Below, one piece after another: positions 62,117-64,000 of a stretch of 64,000 nucleotides of DNA (its first letter is position 1; each line of letters opens with the position of its first letter). The notes under the pieces are model-generated. The model did no database searches. It was not told the origin of the DNA and was given only the letters and a program-made list of their open reading frames with translations. The translations under genes and the position numbers were made by a program. The stretch lies in NCBI GenBank assembly GCA_035378955.1, contig DAOSUS010000004.1, forward strand, positions 38,186 through 102,185, in the 5' to 3' direction. This stretch comes from Candidatus Hydrogenedens sp. GTDB lineage: Bacteria; Hydrogenedentota; Hydrogenedentia; Hydrogenedentales; Hydrogenedentaceae.

Positions 62117-63987
62117 GTTTAATCCGTTTTGAAAATATTTACAAAGCATATCCGGGTAAGATTATTTTAGATGAAGTAAATTTTCAGATAGAAGAGGGGG
62201 AACACATAGCCCTTGTAGGAAGAAATGGCTGCGGAAAAACAACCGTTTTTCAATTAATCAGCCAACGAATAGAACCCGACCGTGGAATTATAGAACGACA
62301 ACGCAACATCCGAATTTCTTATCTCGAACAAATACCTCATTTCCCCTCGGACTTAACATTACTTGAAATTGCAGAAACTGCTTTCAGTGAACTGAAAGAA
62401 ATTGAAAAAACATTAAAGGAATTTGAAGTAAAAATTTCTAATGGAAATACGGAATTACTCAATGAATACTCAAAACTCCAATCTTATTATCAAGTGCATG
62501 GGGGATATCATTATTCTTCCCTTACCAAAAAAGTGCTTTCGGGTTTAGGCTTCTTACACGATAGTTGGTCAAAAAAATTTCATGAACTCAGTGGAGGGCA
62601 ACAAACGAGGTTGCTTCTTGTCTTATCTCTGCTACAAGATGCCGATGTATTACTTCTGGACGAACCCGATAATTATCTTGACCTTGAAGGAAAAGAATAT
62701 CTTGAAGAATTTCTAATATCATCTCCAAAAACAATCGTAATTATTTCCCACGACCAGCGACTGCTATCTCGTTTCCCTCAAAGAATACTCGAATTGGAAA
62801 ACGGAAAAATTATTTCTTATTCTGGCTCTTACCAAAGTTATCGAGAGATAAAAGAACAAAAATATGAAAAGCAACAAGAACTGTATGAACAACAAGAAAA
62901 AGAATTGAGAAAACAGGAGGAATGGATTGAACGATTTCGTTACAAAAAAACGCGAGCAAAACAGGTGCAAAGTCGTATCAAACAAATAAATAAAATGGCA
63001 CTTATAGAAGAACCTCAAAAATATAATCCTAAACTCAATTTCTTTATTGAATCTGAAGAACGAAGCAATTCATTAATATTGCATGCTGAAAATTTGTGTA
63101 TGCAATATGACAATCAAGTTTTATATAAAGATTTATCATTTCAGTTATACCACGGAGAACGACTGGGAATTATAGGTCCTAACGGTTCTGGAAAAACTAC
63201 GCTCTTAAAACATTTATTAGGCTACCACAAAGGAACACACGGGATTATCCGATATGGTCATAATGTAAAAATTGCCTATTACGACCAACACCATAATGAT
63301 TTAAATCCAGAAAATGAAATCCTTCAGGAGGTTTTAGCCGTTCGACCGGATGTAATACCTACTTCCCTTCGTTCTTTTTTAGGGGCTTTTCTTTTTCATG
63401 GAGATGATGTGTTTAAAAAAGTAAAAACTTTAAGTGGTGGTGAACAGAGCCGCCTGGCGTTAGCTAAATTAATCTTACAAAAGCCTAATTTACTTTTTTT
63501 AGATGAACCCACCAATCACATGGACCTCACTTCTCGAGAAGCATTAGAAAATGCTCTACTCAATTTTGATGGTTCTATTATTCTTGTAACACACGACCGC
63601 GAACTTCTGGACGAAATCGTAGAGCGACTTATTGTACTGAAAGATGGGAAAACAGAACTCATCTGGGGAAATTATTCTCACTATTTGTGGCGAGAAAAAA
63701 ATAATGTTGTAAATAACGATACAAGCACTATCTCTAAAGAACAGAAACCAAACTCTTTCGAACAGGCAAAACAGATAAAGCGTGAACAAAGAAAAAAAGA
63801 ACGAAAGATGGAGGACATCGAGAAACAAATTGAAATTCTTGAAAGTGAAATAGAAAATTTGGAACTTTCTTTTTCTCAAATAAATCCCAAAGATTTCCAA
63901 AAAATTCAAACTCTAAGTTATGAATTAAAAACAAAAAAAGAACTTCTTAATTCACTTTACTCTCAGTGGGAAAAACTGATAGAATAA
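62113..63987 (+). CDS. ABC-F family ATPase (Uup/EttA type)
   Basis: A 624-residue protein with two ABC domains and no membrane segments. Walker A: GRNGCGKTTVF and GPNGSGKTTLL; signatures LSGGQQTRLLL and LSGGEQSRLAL; Walker B VLLLDEPDNYLDLEG and LLFLDEPTNHMDLTS. The linker ~245-300 is charged (QEKELRKQEEWIERFRYKKT) and the C-terminal coiled coil is ~545-620. ABC-F proteins act on the ribosome; Uup-like ones have such a C-terminal tail. It overlaps the GT2 gene by 4 bp, which is odd for a translation factor. Confidence 0.9.
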   Translation: MSLIRFENIYKAYPGKIILDEVNFQIEEGEHIALVGRNGCGKTTVFQLISQRIEPDRGIIERQRNIRISYLEQIPHFPSDLTLLEIAETAFSELKEIEKTLKEFEVKISNGNTELLNEYSKLQSYYQVHGGYHYSSLTKKVLSGLGFLHDSWSKKFHELSGGQQTRLLLVLSLLQDADVLLLDEPDNYLDLEGKEYLEEFLISSPKTIVIISHDQRLLSRFPQRILELENGKIISYSGSYQSYREIKEQKYEKQQELYEQQEKELRKQEEWIERFRYKKTRAKQVQSRIKQINKMALIEEPQKYNPKLNFFIESEERSNSLILHAENLCMQYDNQVLYKDLSFQLYHGERLGIIGPNGSGKTTLLKHLLGYHKGTHGIIRYGHNVKIAYYDQHHNDLNPENEILQEVLAVRPDVIPTSLRSFLGAFLFHGDDVFKKVKTLSGGEQSRLALAKLILQKPNLLFLDEPTNHMDLTSREALENALLNFDGSIILVTHDRELLDEIVERLIVLKDGKTELIWGNYSHYLWREKNNVVNNDTSTISKEQKPNSFEQAKQIKREQRKKERKMEDIEKQIEILESEIENLELSFSQINPKDFQKIQTLSYELKTKKELLNSLYSQWEKLIE

Positions 63988-64000
63988 ATAATCAAAAATT

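Noticed and set aside
1..64000. CRISPR array, tRNA, rRNA, insertion sequence or prophage
   Set aside because: No regular spaced repeats, cloverleaf-like intergenic segment, transposase, integrase or phage structural gene was seen; intergenic gaps are all under about 300 bp.

Overview
The window comes from an AT-rich, Gram-negative-type flagellated bacterium. Four protein types point to the PVC/Planctomycetes-like part of the tree, and my best guess (inference only) is a Hydrogenedentota- or Lentisphaerota-like genome, possibly metagenome-derived. They are: a pilin-like protein with an N-terminal FTLIELLVVIAIIGILAAIL-type segment and a C-terminal LYMDGHVEF motif; a DUF1080 protein; a HEAT-repeat protein ending in a 'GPFP...SDDGFRLWIN' jelly-roll; and Gfo/Idh/MocA oxidoreductases with and without a secretion signal. 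UGA and UAA are both ordinary stops (hisB and hisH end in TGA), so the standard code applies. I see no tRNA, rRNA, CRISPR array, IS element or prophage, and no gene-free stretch longer than about 300 bp.

Layout. (1) 1-9.4 kb: the end of an unknown gene, a nitroreductase, a beta-barrel porin, then a tight minus-strand operon (GH4 glycosidase, secreted Gfo/Idh/MocA enzyme, HEAT/jelly-roll protein, FG-GAP propeller, small membrane protein) behind a promoter whose -10 sits inside an inverted repeat. (2) 9.5-22 kb: a kinase-less PAS membrane protein, PPi-type phosphofructokinase, a hotdog thioesterase, a phosphodiesterase-like protein, a second Gfo/Idh protein without the usual EKP motif, a glycosyltransferase, a GALK2-like galactokinase broken by an in-frame TGA, an overlapping dGTPase/purine nucleoside phosphorylase pair, an exported Memo-like protein and an EF-G paralogue. 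(3) 22.1-37.7 kb: a minus-strand flagellar locus, flgB-flgC-fliE-fliF-fliG-fliH-fliI-fliJ-motE-like-fliK-flgD-flgE, a terminator, then motA-motB-fliL-fliN-fliO-fliP and an unknown gene. A sigma-54-type promoter precedes flgB and a near-consensus sigma-70 promoter with a palindrome precedes fliF. fliG has an in-frame TAA between its N and middle domains and no ordinary start codon; fliM is missing from its usual place between fliL and fliN. (4) 37.8-49 kb: an acetyltransferase, a response regulator with a degenerate GGDEF domain, an envelope protein, a TMTC-like membrane TPR protein, a RbsD/FucU mutarotase, a coiled-coil membrane protein with two tandem promoters, UppP, a GH78-like rhamnosidase, the pilin-like protein and a DUF1080 protein. 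(5) 49-64 kb: housekeeping genes (HU, TsaB, RimI, MqnA-like, CoaE, HisB, HisH), zinc-ribbon, flippase-like, EF-hand, phosphoesterase, Usp and HDOD proteins, and a glycan cluster of two GT4 and one GT2 glycosyltransferases followed by an ABC-F ATPase.

How the parts fit. Regions 1, 2 and 4 suggest a saccharolytic lifestyle (GH4, GH78, DUF1080, sugar oxidoreductases, mutarotase, galactokinase, PPi-PFK) with many exported calcium-binding or repeat proteins. The flagellar locus is largely complete for rod, hook, MS ring and ATPase, but the switch (fliG, fliM) looks compromised in this sequence. This could mean decay of motility, an assembly error, or relocation of fliM.
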